Origin: an uncultured Oscillospiraceae bacterium
Lineage (GTDB): Bacteria > Bacillota > Clostridia > Oscillospirales > Oscillospiraceae
Direction of reading: 5' to 3'
NCBI GenBank assembly: GCA_934597345.1
Contig: CAKTRJ010000017.1
Coordinates: 1 to 49,513, forward strand
DNA length: 49,513 nucleotides
Shown piece after piece: positions 31,382 to 39,871 of this stretch. The stretch's first letter is position 1; each line of letters opens with the position of its first letter. Below the pieces are notes generated by a model, which was not told the origin of the DNA, made no database searches, and saw only the letters and a program-made list of their open reading frames with translations. The translations under genes were made by a program, and so were the position numbers.

Positions 31382-32670
31382 GCTTCCTCCCCTCCTTTCT
31401 CAGTATCCGCGTCTGTGTCCGGAGACGGCTCCTCCGGTGCGTCCAGGGATTGTGCCGCCGCCTCGGCAGGTACGTCCGCGGTGGTGGCGGTCTCAGTAAC
31501 AACGGCCTTGTGCTTCTTGCGGCCGGTCAGCATCATGCGGATCACCAGAGAGAAGGCGGACAGGTACACGATCACGGAGATGATCACGTCGGTGATGTAC
31601 TCGTTATAGGCGGTCAGGTTGGTCAGCTGCATACCCACGATATCCAGCATGGCCATGAAGATGCCGGTGAAGATCACGGCGATGGGGTTGTTCACCGCCA
31701 GCAGCGCCACGGGGATGCCGTTGAAGCCCACGCCGGGCAGGGACTGGTAGGTGGTCCAGTAGAACTCGGTATTGCCGCTGAGCCAGTACAGCGCCGCGCC
31801 GGTACCGGCCAGCGCACCGGCGATGGCCATGGACAGCACGATGTTGCGCTTGTCGGGAATGCCCGCGTAGCGGGCGGCGTGGCGGTTGGAGCCGCAGGCT
31901 TTCAGCTGATAGCCGAAGGTGGTCTTTTCCATGATGATGTAAACCACGATGGCCAGCAGAATGGCCACCAGGATACCGCCGTTCACCTGAGAGTTGGGGA
32001 ACAGGTGGTCAAGACCCATCTTGGGGGTGGCCACGTTGTTGTAGGTGGTCTTGTAGATATAGCCGGACTTGGTGTTTTCCACCATGTTCTTGAAGTTGCT
32101 GATGTCGAACATCCACGTCACCAGGTTGGCGGCGATCCAGTTGGTCATGATGCAGGCCAGCACCTCATTGATGTTCAGCAGTGCCTTCAGCAGGCCGGGG
32201 ATCGCGCCCCACAGCGCGCCTGCCAGCATGCCGCCCAGGAAGGCCAGCAGCCAGATCAGCGCGGGAGACACGGACTCAGAGGGGATGCCCAGCGCGATAT
32301 ACAGGGTCGCCAGCGTACCCATCAGGTACTGGCCCGGCGCGCCGATATTGAACAGGCCCGTTTTGAAGGCAATGGCCACGGACAGACCGGTCATGATCAG
32401 CGGCGTGGCGCGGAACAGCATATTGCCGATGTTCTGGGCGTTGAAGCCCCAGGTCAGGGAACCGGCGGCGTCACGGCCGGTGTTCAGGATACCGGCGAAG
32501 ATCAGGCGGATGCCGTCCCAGATGCCCGCGCCGGAGATCTTGCTGTTGAAGGCGCCCACGATGGCCACCACGATACCACCCACCAGCAGACCTACCAGAA
32601 TGGAGATCAGGGAGGAGATCAGTTTCTTGGTGCCATCTTTGGCGTACAGGCTGGATAGCTTTTCTTTCAT
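31378..32670 (-). CDS. Nucleoside/simple-sugar ABC transporter permease, first subunit (NupP/YufP-like)
   Basis: 430 residues. About ten helices; the permease core carries IAFKTGLFNIGAPGQYLMG, the usual 'G.FNIG..GQ' signature of this subunit, and FGYQLKACGSNRHAARYAGI, the ATPase-contact loop. The last 45 residues are a hydrophilic Ala/Glu-rich tail (EAAAQSLDAPEEPSPDTDAD) longer than in most homologues and probably cytoplasmic. The start overlaps the ATPase stop by 4 bases, and the stop overlaps the next permease start. It forms a heterodimeric channel with the NupQ-like subunit. Confidence 0.9.
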   Translation of the reverse strand: MKEKLSSLYAKDGTKKLISSLISILVGLLVGGIVVAIVGAFNSKISGAGIWDGIRLIFAGILNTGRDAAGSLTWGFNAQNIGNMLFRATPLIMTGLSVAIAFKTGLFNIGAPGQYLMGTLATLYIALGIPSESVSPALIWLLAFLGGMLAGALWGAIPGLLKALLNINEVLACIMTNWIAANLVTWMFDISNFKNMVENTKSGYIYKTTYNNVATPKMGLDHLFPNSQVNGGILVAILLAIVVYIIMEKTTFGYQLKACGSNRHAARYAGIPDKRNIVLSMAIAGALAGTGAALYWLSGNTEFYWTTYQSLPGVGFNGIPVALLAVNNPIAVIFTGIFMAMLDIVGMQLTNLTAYNEYITDVIISVIVYLSAFSLVIRMMLTGRKKHKAVVTETATTADVPAEAAAQSLDAPEEPSPDTDADTEKGGEEA

Positions 32671-34211
32671 GCCGTTTCACCCGCTTTCTCCGCGCGCTTG
32701 GCGCCGGCCATGTAGAGGCCCAGCTCCTGCACGGTGATCTGTTTGGGGTCAAATTCGCCCACGATCTCGCCCTCGTACACCACGAGGATGCGGTCAGACA
32801 GGCTCATGACCTCGTCCAGCTCCAGAGAGACCAGCAGCACCGCCTTGCCGCGGTCCCGCTCGGCCACCAGCTGGCCGTGGATATACTCGATGGCGCCCAC
32901 GTCCAGGCCGCGGGTGGGCTGCACCGCCACGATCAGGGACTTGTCCCGGTCGATCTCACGGGCGATGATGGCCTTCTGCTGGTTGCCGCCGGACATGCTG
33001 CGGGCCACGGTGACGGGGCCCTGGCCGCTGCGGACGTCGTACTGCTCGATCAGGTGCTGGGCGTACTGCCGCACGGCGTCCCGCTTGATGAAGCCGTGGT
33101 TCTGGAACTGCGGCTCGTTGAAGCGCTGCAGCACCATGTTGTCCTCCAGCGTGAAGTCCAGGATCAGGCCGTGCTTGTGGCGATCCTCCGGGATATGGCT
33201 CATATTGCCGCCGCGCTGATGGATGGAGGCGTGGGAGATATCCCTGCCGCACAGGGTGATGCGGCCGGTGGACTTATCAAGGCCGGTCAGGCCGTGGATC
33301 AGCTCCGTCTGGCCGTTGCCGTCGATACCGGCGATGCAGACGATCTCACCGGCGCGGACGTCAAAGCTGACGTGGTTGACGGCGTTGCGCTTGTGGGTGT
33401 GGGAGGCCACGCACAGATCCTCCACCCGCAGCACCTCCTCGCCGGGCCTGGCGGGATCCTTCACCACCTCCAGCTGCACGGGGCGGCCCACCATCATGTT
33501 GGACAGCTCCTGCTTGTTGGTGTCGCAGGTGTTGACGGTGCCGATATAGCGGCCCTTCCGCAGCACGGTGACCCGGTCGGAGACCTCCATGATCTCGTTG
33601 AGCTTATGGGAGATGAAGAGGATAGACTTGCCCTCAGCCGCCAGATTCTTCATGATCTGCATCAGCTCCTCGATCTCCTGGGGCGTCAGCACGGCGGTGG
33701 GCTCGTCAAAGATCAGGATCTCGTTGTCGCGGTAGAGCATCTTCAGAATCTCCACGCGTTGCTGCATGCCGACGGTGATGTCCTCCACCTTGGCGTCCAC
33801 ATCCACCTTCAGGCCGTAGTGGGCGGACAGCTCTTCCACCTTCTTGCGGGCCTCCTTCTTCTGGATGAAGCCCAGCTTCGTGGTCTCCGCGCCCAGAATG
33901 ATGTTGTCCAGCACGGTAAAGACGTCCACCAGCTTGAAGTGCTGGTGCACCATGCCGATGCCCAGTGCCGTCGCCACGTTGGGGTCGGTGATCTCCACCT
34001 TCTGGCCGTTCTTGCGGATCTCACCGGCCTCCGGCTGGTACAGACCGAAAAGAACGCTCATCAGTGTAGATTTGCCGGCGCCGTTCTCGCCCAGCAAAGC
34101 GTGGATCTCGCCCTTCTTCAACTGCAGCGTAATGTCATCGTTGGCCTTGATGCCGGGAAACTCCTTGGTGATGTGAAGCATTTCGATCACATACTGGGGA
34201 GTATTGTCCAT
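32667..34211 (-). CDS. Nucleoside ABC transporter ATP-binding protein, two ATPase domains (NupO/YufO-like)
   Basis: 514 residues, started at 34211 (MDNTPQYVIEMLHITKEFPG); the frame upstream to 34307 passes through the leader and is not used. The first half has a complete ATPase: Walker A GENGAGKST (41-49), signature ITVGMQQRVEIL, Walker B ILIFDEPTAVLTPQE. In the second half Walker A is degenerate (GIDGNGQTEL), the signature is SGGNQQKAIIARE and Walker B SLIVAVQPTRGLDVG. This asymmetric double-domain form is usual for sugar and nucleoside ABC importers. It powers the two permeases below, with which it overlaps by 4 bases. It has its own promoter in the gap to the binding protein gene. Confidence 0.93.
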   Translation of the reverse strand: MDNTPQYVIEMLHITKEFPGIKANDDITLQLKKGEIHALLGENGAGKSTLMSVLFGLYQPEAGEIRKNGQKVEITDPNVATALGIGMVHQHFKLVDVFTVLDNIILGAETTKLGFIQKKEARKKVEELSAHYGLKVDVDAKVEDITVGMQQRVEILKMLYRDNEILIFDEPTAVLTPQEIEELMQIMKNLAAEGKSILFISHKLNEIMEVSDRVTVLRKGRYIGTVNTCDTNKQELSNMMVGRPVQLEVVKDPARPGEEVLRVEDLCVASHTHKRNAVNHVSFDVRAGEIVCIAGIDGNGQTELIHGLTGLDKSTGRITLCGRDISHASIHQRGGNMSHIPEDRHKHGLILDFTLEDNMVLQRFNEPQFQNHGFIKRDAVRQYAQHLIEQYDVRSGQGPVTVARSMSGGNQQKAIIAREIDRDKSLIVAVQPTRGLDVGAIEYIHGQLVAERDRGKAVLLVSLELDEVMSLSDRILVVYEGEIVGEFDPKQITVQELGLYMAGAKRAEKAGETA

Positions 34212-34327
34212 GCCGCCACCTGCTTTCTGTAAGTTTGTTCTGTCCCTCATTGACCAGAGCACTGACGCCGTGCCGGCCCAGGTGCGCTTGTCAACGGGGG
34301 AGGGCATGCAAATAACATGTCCAGTAT

Positions 34328-34356
34328 ATTATAGTGGATAATGGACGGAAATGCAA
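34328..34356 (-). promoter_or_regulatory. Promoter for the ABC ATPase/permease genes
   Basis: On the minus strand: TTGCAT (34351-34356), a 17-base spacer and a perfect TATAAT (34328-34333). It gives a leader of about 110 bases before the ATPase gene. Confidence 0.75.
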
Positions 34357-34381
34357 GGCTGTGACCGTCATTTCCCACAAA

Positions 34382-34442
34382 AAAGGGCGGAAATGCCAGC
34401 CCTTTATACGAAAAAGAGGAAGTCCTGAAGGACTTCCTCTTT
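34382..34442 (-). terminator. Terminator after the BMP lipoprotein gene (two hairpins)
   Basis: AAGAGGAAGTCC and GGACTTCCTCTT (34413-34442) form a perfect stem with A/T flanks. A second, shorter hairpin with arms AAGGGC and GCCCTT lies at 34382-34405. They separate the abundant binding-protein transcript from the ABC genes. Confidence 0.85.
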
Positions 34443-34460
34443 GATGTATCCGGTGACAGA

Positions 34461-35633
34461 TTACTCGACCACGTTCAGGGTCAGGCTGTCGGTGCTGGCC
34501 AGCTTGGTGTAGTCGTTATCGACCACCAGGGAGCCATCGGCCATAGCGGCGACCATGGCGTTGTAATCGTCAACGCTCCACTTGGTCAGGGACCAGGTAG
34601 CGGTGGGCAGGCCCACAGCGTCGTCCTTGGCGCCCAGGGTAGCGCAGGTGCCGCCCATGGAAGCGAAGGAGCCGTCATACACCTTGGCGCAGGCCCACTG
34701 CACGGAGGCAGCCAGACCCTTCATGGCGGAGGTGATAACAGTGTCGGACTCGAAGGACTGGTCGACGTCGACGCCGATCACAGAACCGTCGTTGGCGCTG
34801 GCAGCAGCGGCAACGGAAGCGAACATGGAACCGCCGCAGGCAAAGACGACCTCAGTGCCGTTCTCATACCAGCCGTTGACCATGGTCTGCAGCTCGGGGG
34901 AAGCGGAGAAGGAACCGCCATACAGCCAGGAGTAGTTCATCTCGACCTTCTCGTTCAGCTCAGCAGCAGCGGCGGAAGCGCCCTGCACGAAGCCATAGCC
35001 GTAACGGCAGCAAGCGGGGTTGGTGCCGCCGCCACCGCCGGTGAAGCCCAGCTTGGTGTAGCCTTCCTTAACGGCAGCGTAACCGGCCAGATAGCCGCAC
35101 TGCTCTTCCTGGAAGGCGATGCCCAGAGTGTTGGTCAGGGGGTTGCCGTCAGCATCGGTCATGGCCCAGCCATCGACGAACACGAAGGAAACGTCGGTGA
35201 ACTCAGCAGCGGCCTTGGCCAGGGCGTTGCCCTGCATAAAGCCGGCGCAGACGATGATCTTGGCGCCATTGTCGGCAGCGGCCTTCATGGCGTCGTAACG
35301 GTCGTCATCGGTGGCCTGGTCGCCGTTGGCGGGCTGATAATACTTATAGCTCAGGCCGTTGGCGTTGGCGTACAGCTTCACGCCGTCGAAGGTGCCCTGG
35401 TTGAAGGACTTATCCTTCAGCTGGCCCACGTCGGTGACGAAAGCGATCTCATACTTGCCATCCTCGGAGGTCATCTCGTCGGCGATATCGTCGGCGTTGA
35501 CGACGGCGTCGGTATTCTGGCTGTCATCAGGGGTGTCGTTATTCTGGTTATCATCAGTGGTGTTGCCGCCGCCGCAAGCGACCAGGGACAGCGCCATGAC
35601 CAGAGCCAGAATCAGAGCAAGAAACTTTTTCAT
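34461..35633 (-). CDS. BMP family nucleoside-binding lipoprotein (NupN/BmpA-like)
   Basis: 390 residues. Lipobox LVACG with Cys20, then an Asn/Asp/Thr-rich linker (about 22-50). The body has the two-lobed periplasmic-binding-protein layout of the BMP family: YEIAFVTDVGQLKDKSFNQG at the start of lobe one, then DAMKAAADNGAKIIVCAGFM, AFQEEQCGYLAGYAA, VFACGGSMFASV and VIGVDVDQSFESDTVITS. These match nucleoside-binding lipoproteins that feed NupOPQ-type importers. It lies upstream of the ATPase and permease genes, with its own promoter and terminator, so it can be made in excess of the membrane parts. Upstream are deoD and deoC. Confidence 0.93.
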   Translation of the reverse strand: MKKFLALILALVMALSLVACGGGNTTDDNQNNDTPDDSQNTDAVVNADDIADEMTSEDGKYEIAFVTDVGQLKDKSFNQGTFDGVKLYANANGLSYKYYQPANGDQATDDDRYDAMKAAADNGAKIIVCAGFMQGNALAKAAAEFTDVSFVFVDGWAMTDADGNPLTNTLGIAFQEEQCGYLAGYAAVKEGYTKLGFTGGGGGTNPACCRYGYGFVQGASAAAAELNEKVEMNYSWLYGGSFSASPELQTMVNGWYENGTEVVFACGGSMFASVAAAASANDGSVIGVDVDQSFESDTVITSAMKGLAASVQWACAKVYDGSFASMGGTCATLGAKDDAVGLPTATWSLTKWSVDDYNAMVAAMADGSLVVDNDYTKLASTDSLTLNVVE

Positions 35634-35716
35634 GTGCTTAATCTACCTTTCTCAATATTTTCTCCCGCTTTTACGGACGGGAGAGATTATGTACGGCTTG
35701 ACCGCCATACACCGTT

Positions 35717-35745
35717 ATTCTAGCAGGTGCTATCGCTAAAAGCAA
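35717..35745 (-). promoter_or_regulatory. Promoter of the BMP lipoprotein gene
   Basis: On the minus strand: TTGCTT (35740-35745), a 17-base spacer, TAGAAT (35717-35722). The leader carries a small hairpin with arms TCTCCCG and CGGGAGA (35662-35685) before the ribosome site. Confidence 0.7.
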
Positions 35746-35769
35746 GTCTTATTTTGCACCATTCCGCAA

Positions 35770-35812
35770 CAAAGGGGCTTTTGTGCACGGGATGCGCACA
35801 AAAGCCCCTTTG
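35770..35812. terminator. Terminator of the deoC-deoD unit
   Basis: CAAAGGGGCTTTTGTGC and GCACAAAAGCCCCTTTG form a perfect long stem. It lies just beyond the stop of the minus-strand deoD. Confidence 0.88.
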
Positions 35813-35823
35813 TCACAGATTAT

Positions 35824-36540
35824 TTACCGTTTGTCCATTTTTACGGCGATCTCCAGGGCGATCTTCATCATATTGGTGAAGGTGGTCTGGCGCTCGTCGG
35901 CGGACAGCTCGGTGCCGTTGATGAGGTTATCGGAGATGGAGCAGATGGCCAGCGCCCGCTTGCCGGTATAGGCGGCGGTGCAGTACAGGGCGGCGGCCTC
36001 CATCTCCACGGCCATGACGCCCATCCTGGCGAAGCGCATATTGCGCCCGGCGGCGTCATAGAAGGTGTCGGAGGAGTACAGGTTGCCCACGGGCATCTTT
36101 ACGCCCAGCTCCTTCGCGCTGTCCACGGCGGCCATCAGCAGGTCGAAATCGCAGATGGGGGCGAAACTGCCGCCCAGCTCGTACTGGTCGGCAAAGCTGG
36201 AGTTGGTGCAGGCGCCCTGTCCGGCCACCACGCTGCCCAGCTCCAGATCGGCCCGCATGGCCCCGGCGGAGCCGACGCGGATGATGTTCTCCACGTCGTA
36301 CTGGGTATACAGCTCATAGGAGTAGATGCCGATGGAGGGCATGCCCATGCCGCTGGCCATGACGGAGACGGGGACGCCCTTGTAGGTGCCGGTGTAGCCC
36401 TGCACGCCCCGGACGTTGTTCACCAGCCTGGGCTCGGTCAGGAAGGTCTCGGCGATGAACTTGGCCCGCAGGGGATCGCCGGGCATGAGAACGGTCTTGG
36501 CAAAATCGCCCTTGACGGCGTTATTATGGGGGGTAGGCAT
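35824..36540 (-). CDS. deoD: Purine-nucleoside phosphorylase, DeoD type
   Basis: 238 residues, the standard length for the hexameric bacterial enzyme. It splits purine (deoxy)nucleosides with phosphate to base and (deoxy)ribose 1-phosphate. Signatures are TPHNNAVKGDFAKTVLMPGDPLRA with the phosphate-binding Gly-Asp-Pro, IIRVGSAGAM, MAVEMEAAALYCTA for ribose binding, and SISDNLINGTELSADER with the catalytic Asp. The start follows AAGGAGGAA. It lies 13 bases after deoC and upstream of the nucleoside importer, so taken-up nucleosides can be cleaved at once and the deoxyribose moiety sent to DeoC after conversion to the 5-phosphate. Confidence 0.96.
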   Translation of the reverse strand: MPTPHNNAVKGDFAKTVLMPGDPLRAKFIAETFLTEPRLVNNVRGVQGYTGTYKGVPVSVMASGMGMPSIGIYSYELYTQYDVENIIRVGSAGAMRADLELGSVVAGQGACTNSSFADQYELGGSFAPICDFDLLMAAVDSAKELGVKMPVGNLYSSDTFYDAAGRNMRFARMGVMAVEMEAAALYCTAAYTGKRALAICSISDNLINGTELSADERQTTFTNMMKIALEIAVKMDKR

Positions 36541-36553
36541 AGTCGGTTCCTCC

Positions 36554-37213
36554 TTACTTCTGTTCCATGGCCTTCACGGCCTTGACGATGCGGCTGGTGC
36601 CCAGACGGTCGGCGCCCAGGTTCACGAAGTCCTCGGCGTCCTGCAAATTGGCGATGCCGCCGGCGGCCTTGATCTTCACATGGGGGGCCACATGGGCCTT
36701 GAACAGGGCCACATCCTCGCGGGTAGCGCCGCCTCCGCCGAAGCCGGTGGAGGTCTTGATATAGTCCGCGCCGGACTCGCTGACCACGCGGCACATCTCG
36801 GTCTTCTCGGCGTCGGTCAGCATGCAGGTCTCGATGATCACCTTCAGCAGCTTGCCCGCGCAGGCGGCCTTCACCTGCTTGATCTCATCCAGCACCTGGT
36901 CGTACAGACCGTCCTTGACCCAGCCGATGTTGATGACCATGTCGATCTCGGACGCGCCGTTCTTCACGGCGTCGGCCGCCTCGAAGCACTTGGCGGCGGT
37001 GGTGTCGTAGCCGTTGGGAAAGCCGATGACGGTGCACACGGCGATCTTACCGTCCACATATTCCGCCGCCTGCTTCACATAGCTGGCGGGGATGCACACG
37101 CTGGCGCAGCCGTACTTGACGCCGTCGTCGCAGATGGCCTTGATCTCCGTCCAGGTGGCGCTCTGGCTCAGCAGGGTATGATCCACGCGGCTGAGAATGT
37201 CTTTCAGTTCCAT
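36554..37213 (-). CDS. deoC: Deoxyribose-phosphate aldolase
   Basis: 219 residues from the ATG at 37213 ([15 protein letters not shown]), behind AAAGGAGTC; the longer frame reads through the promoter and a repeat element and is rejected. It cleaves 2-deoxyribose 5-phosphate to acetaldehyde and glyceraldehyde 3-phosphate. Class I aldolase motifs: [52 protein letters not shown] with the Schiff-base Lys, and [11 protein letters not shown] with the second Lys. It is first in the deoC-deoD unit. No phosphopentomutase (deoB) was seen in the window, so that step must be encoded elsewhere. Confidence 0.96.
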   Translation of the reverse strand: MELKDILSRVDHTLLSQSATWTEIKAICDDGVKYGCASVCIPASYVKQAAEYVDGKIAVCTVIGFPNGYDTTAAKCFEAADAVKNGASEIDMVINIGWVKDGLYDQVLDEIKQVKAACAGKLLKVIIETCMLTDAEKTEMCRVVSESGADYIKTSTGFGGGGATREDVALFKAHVAPHVKIKAAGGIANLQDAEDFVNLGADRLGTSRIVKAVKAMEQK

Positions 37214-37256
37214 AATGTATTGACTCCTTTCGGTATTTTGCCATATTACAGGCAGA

Positions 37257-37285
37257 ATTGTACCACAGCCCATGAAAAAAGGCAA
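37257..37285 (-). promoter_or_regulatory. Promoter of deoC-deoD
   Basis: On the minus strand: TTGCCT (37280-37285), a 17-base spacer, TACAAT (37257-37262), about 45 bases before the start of deoC. I see no clear operator palindrome. Confidence 0.7.
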
Positions 37286-37320
37286 GGCGGAGGACGAAAA
37301 GAACCATCTTGTGTGCGAAC

Positions 37321-37567
37321 AAAGGCCTCCTTGTGTAAAGGGGAGAGAGCCGTGCGCTGCCAGTGGCAGATGAAGCACGGCGAACGAGTGGCAGCGGTCA
37401 AAATTTCGGCGGCTTTGATGCCACAGCGAAATTTTGGGCACCGCAACAGGATATAGCCGCCGAGATCGACACTAAAAATATGCCGCCGACATATTTTCTT
37501 ATCGCGTCAACCCCTTCGTCAAAAATCAAAGATTTTTGCCACCTCCCCTTACACAGGGGAGGCTTTG
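37321..37567. repeat. MITE-like non-coding element, copy 1
   Basis: A 247-bp gene-free element with imperfect terminal inverted repeats: left AAAGGCCTCCTTGTGTAAAG, right, read on the minus strand, AAAGCCTCCCCTGTGTAAGG. Inside are a small inverted repeat (CAAAATTTCG...CGAAATTTTG, 37398-37438) and a stretch matching copy 2 at 42344-42519: GCCGCCGAGATCG, CTAAAAA and ATGCC.CCG.CAT.TTTTCTTA in the same order. No transposase is present. It fills most of the deoC-AraC gap. Confidence 0.75.
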
Positions 37568-37620
37568 GGCGGCCATTCCCAGACTTTTACGATTTCCGCG
37601 GCCTTCTTTATTTTATCATA

Positions 37621-38847
37621 TTACAATCGGTTCTCCTGCAATCCGATCTCCTGCCGGAAGGCGCTGGGGGACATCCGGCGGAACCGGAGGAAATTGCGGC
37701 TGAAGGTCTTGACGGTGTTGTACCCCACCTCAAAGGCGATGTCGGTGACGCTTTTCTCCGTGGTTTTCAGCAGCGTACACGCCCGGTTGATCCGCAGAAA
37801 GTTGAGAAAATCGGAGAAATCCTTCTCCACCTGGTATAACAGCAGCGTGTTCAGCTCCTTTACCGACAGGCCGAACCGGGCCGCCGTGTGCTGGGGCAGC
37901 AGGTCGCGGGTATAGTTGTGATAGAGGTAAGACACCACCTCATAGGCGGTGGGATCGTCCTGAATACCGCACAGCCCGCCTACCCGGCGATAGACCTCCC
38001 GGAATTCGCTGGCCTTCATGCCCAGCCGGGCGGAGAACACCTTGCTGATATGGGAGCTGTCCACAAACCCCAGGATCTCCGCCAGCTGCTCCATGGTCAG
38101 GTCTGTGTACAGCAGGAAGCTGATGGACTTGCCGATGCGCATTTCGCCCAGCAGATCGAAGAAGGACAGCCCGGTGGTCTGGGTGATGTAGGCGCTGATG
38201 GCGGATTCGCTGAGGAAGAACTGGCGGCTCAGCTGGGCCAGCGTCAGCTTTTCCCCCAGATGGGTATACATATAATGAAGGATATCACTCTTTTCGATGG
38301 TCTTGCGGACGCTTTGCGCCTGACAGCGGCCTGACCGCAGAAAGGTGATCACCACCTCCGCCAGCTTATTGGCGGTATACAGCTCCGACAGGGCGTCGGC
38401 ATCCGGACGGCCGGTCTCCCGCCGCAGCTGTTCAAACAGGAGGCGCAGGTCCTCCGCCTCCTGCGGCGCGCACTGCACCACCGGTGCGGCGGTCATATCC
38501 TCCATGAGATGCAGCGGCGTATGGCCCGCCTGCCCCAGCGCCTTCACCGCCATGTTCACATTGTCAAAATAGTAGGTCAGCAGGTAGTATTGCAGCGGCT
38601 CCGCCACTTGCACCACATCGGAGATCTGCCACGGCAGTACCGATACCAGCGTGCCCGGCTGCACCTCGTACTGCCGGTCCTGCAACACAATGGCGCCGCG
38701 CCCGCCGGTGAACAGCCAGAAGCGGGACATCTGGTGGATCAGCGGCGTGGTGGGCGCTTCGATGGTCTCCACGGTGACCTTGCAGATCTGGCTGTAATCC
38801 GCCTGCGAGCAGTATAGATGCTGGATCGGCAGCGCTTTTCCGCTCAT
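37621..38847 (-). CDS. AraC-family regulator with two tandem HTH domains
   Basis: 408 residues from the ATG at 38847, which follows GGAGGTGAG. Residues about 1-150 are a cupin-like sensing domain (LFTGGRGAIVLQDRQYEVQPGT). An AraC HTH pair covers about 190-290: LTLAQLSRQFFLSESAISAYI and then MEQLAEILGFVDSSHISKVF. A second one covers about 310-408: LPQHTAARFGLSVKELNTLL and then VTDIAFEVGYNTVKTFSRNF with FRRMSPSAFRQ. Most AraC proteins have only one such domain. It is divergent from nrdG, with promoters back to back, so it may control the nrd genes or respond to a sugar; the ligand is unknown. Confidence 0.88.
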   Translation of the reverse strand: MSGKALPIQHLYCSQADYSQICKVTVETIEAPTTPLIHQMSRFWLFTGGRGAIVLQDRQYEVQPGTLVSVLPWQISDVVQVAEPLQYYLLTYYFDNVNMAVKALGQAGHTPLHLMEDMTAAPVVQCAPQEAEDLRLLFEQLRRETGRPDADALSELYTANKLAEVVITFLRSGRCQAQSVRKTIEKSDILHYMYTHLGEKLTLAQLSRQFFLSESAISAYITQTTGLSFFDLLGEMRIGKSISFLLYTDLTMEQLAEILGFVDSSHISKVFSARLGMKASEFREVYRRVGGLCGIQDDPTAYEVVSYLYHNYTRDLLPQHTAARFGLSVKELNTLLLYQVEKDFSDFLNFLRINRACTLLKTTEKSVTDIAFEVGYNTVKTFSRNFLRFRRMSPSAFRQEIGLQENRL

Positions 38848-38872
38848 CCGCTCACCTCCGTTTCCTGTGTCC

Positions 38873-38901
38873 AGTGTACCATAGACGCCGTACCTTTGCA
38901 A
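38873..38901 (-). promoter_or_regulatory. Promoter of the AraC-family gene
   Basis: On the minus strand: TTGCAA (38896-38901), a 17-base spacer, TACACT (38873-38878). Confidence 0.6.
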
Positions 38902-38912
38902 TGGTCTGACAA

Positions 38913-38941
38913 TTGACATTCCCGTCCCGCCGTGCTACAAT
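38913..38941 (+). promoter_or_regulatory. Promoter of nrdG
   Basis: TTGACA (38913-38918), a 17-base spacer, TACAAT (38936-38941). It is about 30 bases before the start and back to back with the AraC promoter, only 11 bases between the two -35 boxes. Confidence 0.75.
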
Positions 38942-38971
38942 ATGTGGTATCTGAGTAGAGGAGGGGACAGC

Positions 38972-39661
38972 ATGGACATTCACGGTCTGCAAAAGCTGAC
39001 GCTGCTGGATTTTCCCGGCCATGTGGCCTGCACGGTGTTTCTGGCGGGATGCGACTTCCGTTGTCCCTTCTGCCATAACGGCGGACTGGTGCTGGGCGGC
39101 ATGGAGCCGGTCATGGACGACGCCGGGCTGCTGGATTTCCTCCGCAGGCGGCAGGGCCTGCTGGACGGCGTGGCCGTCACCGGCGGCGAGCCGCTGCTGC
39201 GACCGGATCTGCCGCCGCTGCTGCGGGCCGTCAAGGACTTGGGCTACGCCGTGAAGCTGGATACCAACGGCAGCCATCCCGCCGCCCTGCGTTCGCTGGT
39301 GGAGGAGGGCCTGGTGGACTATGTGGCCATGGACATCAAGAACAGCCCGGAGCAATACGGCGAGACCGTTGGTTTGCCGGTTTTTGACTTGAACCCCATT
39401 CAAGAGAGCGTTGCTTATCTGCTCTCTGGCGCGGTGGACTATGAATTCCGCACCACGGCCGTGGCGGAGTTCCACGACGACACCTCCTTCGAGGGGATCG
39501 CCCGGTGGATCGCCGGGGCAAAGCGGTACTATATTCAGTGCTTCACCGACCGGGACTCTGTCATCCAATCGGGACTTCACGCGCCAGACAAGGCGCAACT
39601 GACCCATTGGGCCGATATCGTAAGACCTCTGGTACCCAGCGTGGAATTGCGAGGGGTGTAA
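38972..39661 (+). CDS. nrdG: Anaerobic ribonucleotide reductase activating protein (radical SAM)
   Basis: 229 residues from the ATG at 38972 (MDIHGLQKLTLLDFPGHVA), behind GAGGAGGGG. The radical-SAM cluster motif is CDFRCPFC (CxxxCxxC), followed by the SAM-binding GGEP in GVAVTGGEPLL and DTNGSHP. It installs the glycyl radical on NrdD using S-adenosylmethionine under anoxic conditions. It is somewhat longer than the classic 150-residue NrdG and resembles the longer 'activating enzyme' type with a C-terminal half (about 150-229). It precedes nrdD by 210 bases, the reverse of the usual nrdD-nrdG order. Its role as partner of NrdD is inferred from that position. Confidence 0.9.
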   Translation: MDIHGLQKLTLLDFPGHVACTVFLAGCDFRCPFCHNGGLVLGGMEPVMDDAGLLDFLRRRQGLLDGVAVTGGEPLLRPDLPPLLRAVKDLGYAVKLDTNGSHPAALRSLVEEGLVDYVAMDIKNSPEQYGETVGLPVFDLNPIQESVAYLLSGAVDYEFRTTAVAEFHDDTSFEGIARWIAGAKRYYIQCFTDRDSVIQSGLHAPDKAQLTHWADIVRPLVPSVELRGV

Positions 39662-39702
39662 GGAAAATCCCGTGGCCGCAGCCATGAACTTCCCCTAAAA
39701 CA

Positions 39703-39816
39703 ACACTATATCTTGTGACGATTAGAAAATCTTATACACCAGATATAGGCATTTCGCCTTGACAAGGCCCATATATGTGGTATACTTGGAGATGTGACTG
39801 CGCAAGTCACGTCTCC
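39703..39816 (+). promoter_or_regulatory. nrdD control region: NrdR-box-like sites, promoter and hairpin
   Basis: ACACTATATCTTGTGA (39703-39718) fits the 16-base NrdR box well; ACACCAGATATAGGCA (39736-39751) is a weaker second box, starting 33 bases later. TTGACA (39759-39764) and TATACT (39781-39786) with a 16-base spacer form the promoter. A stem with arms GGAGATGTGACT and AGTCACGTCTCC (39788-39816), followed by a T-rich run, could end nrdG transcripts. Confidence 0.6.
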
Positions 39817-39871
39817 ATTTTATTTTCCGCCCATGACCGGGCGCTGTATACAAGAAAAGGAGGAACATCAC

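Noticed and set aside
34212..34307. Longer start for the nucleoside ABC ATPase
   Set aside because: The extension (MPSPVDKRTWAG...) has no homology pattern and lies in the leader after the promoter at 34328-34356.
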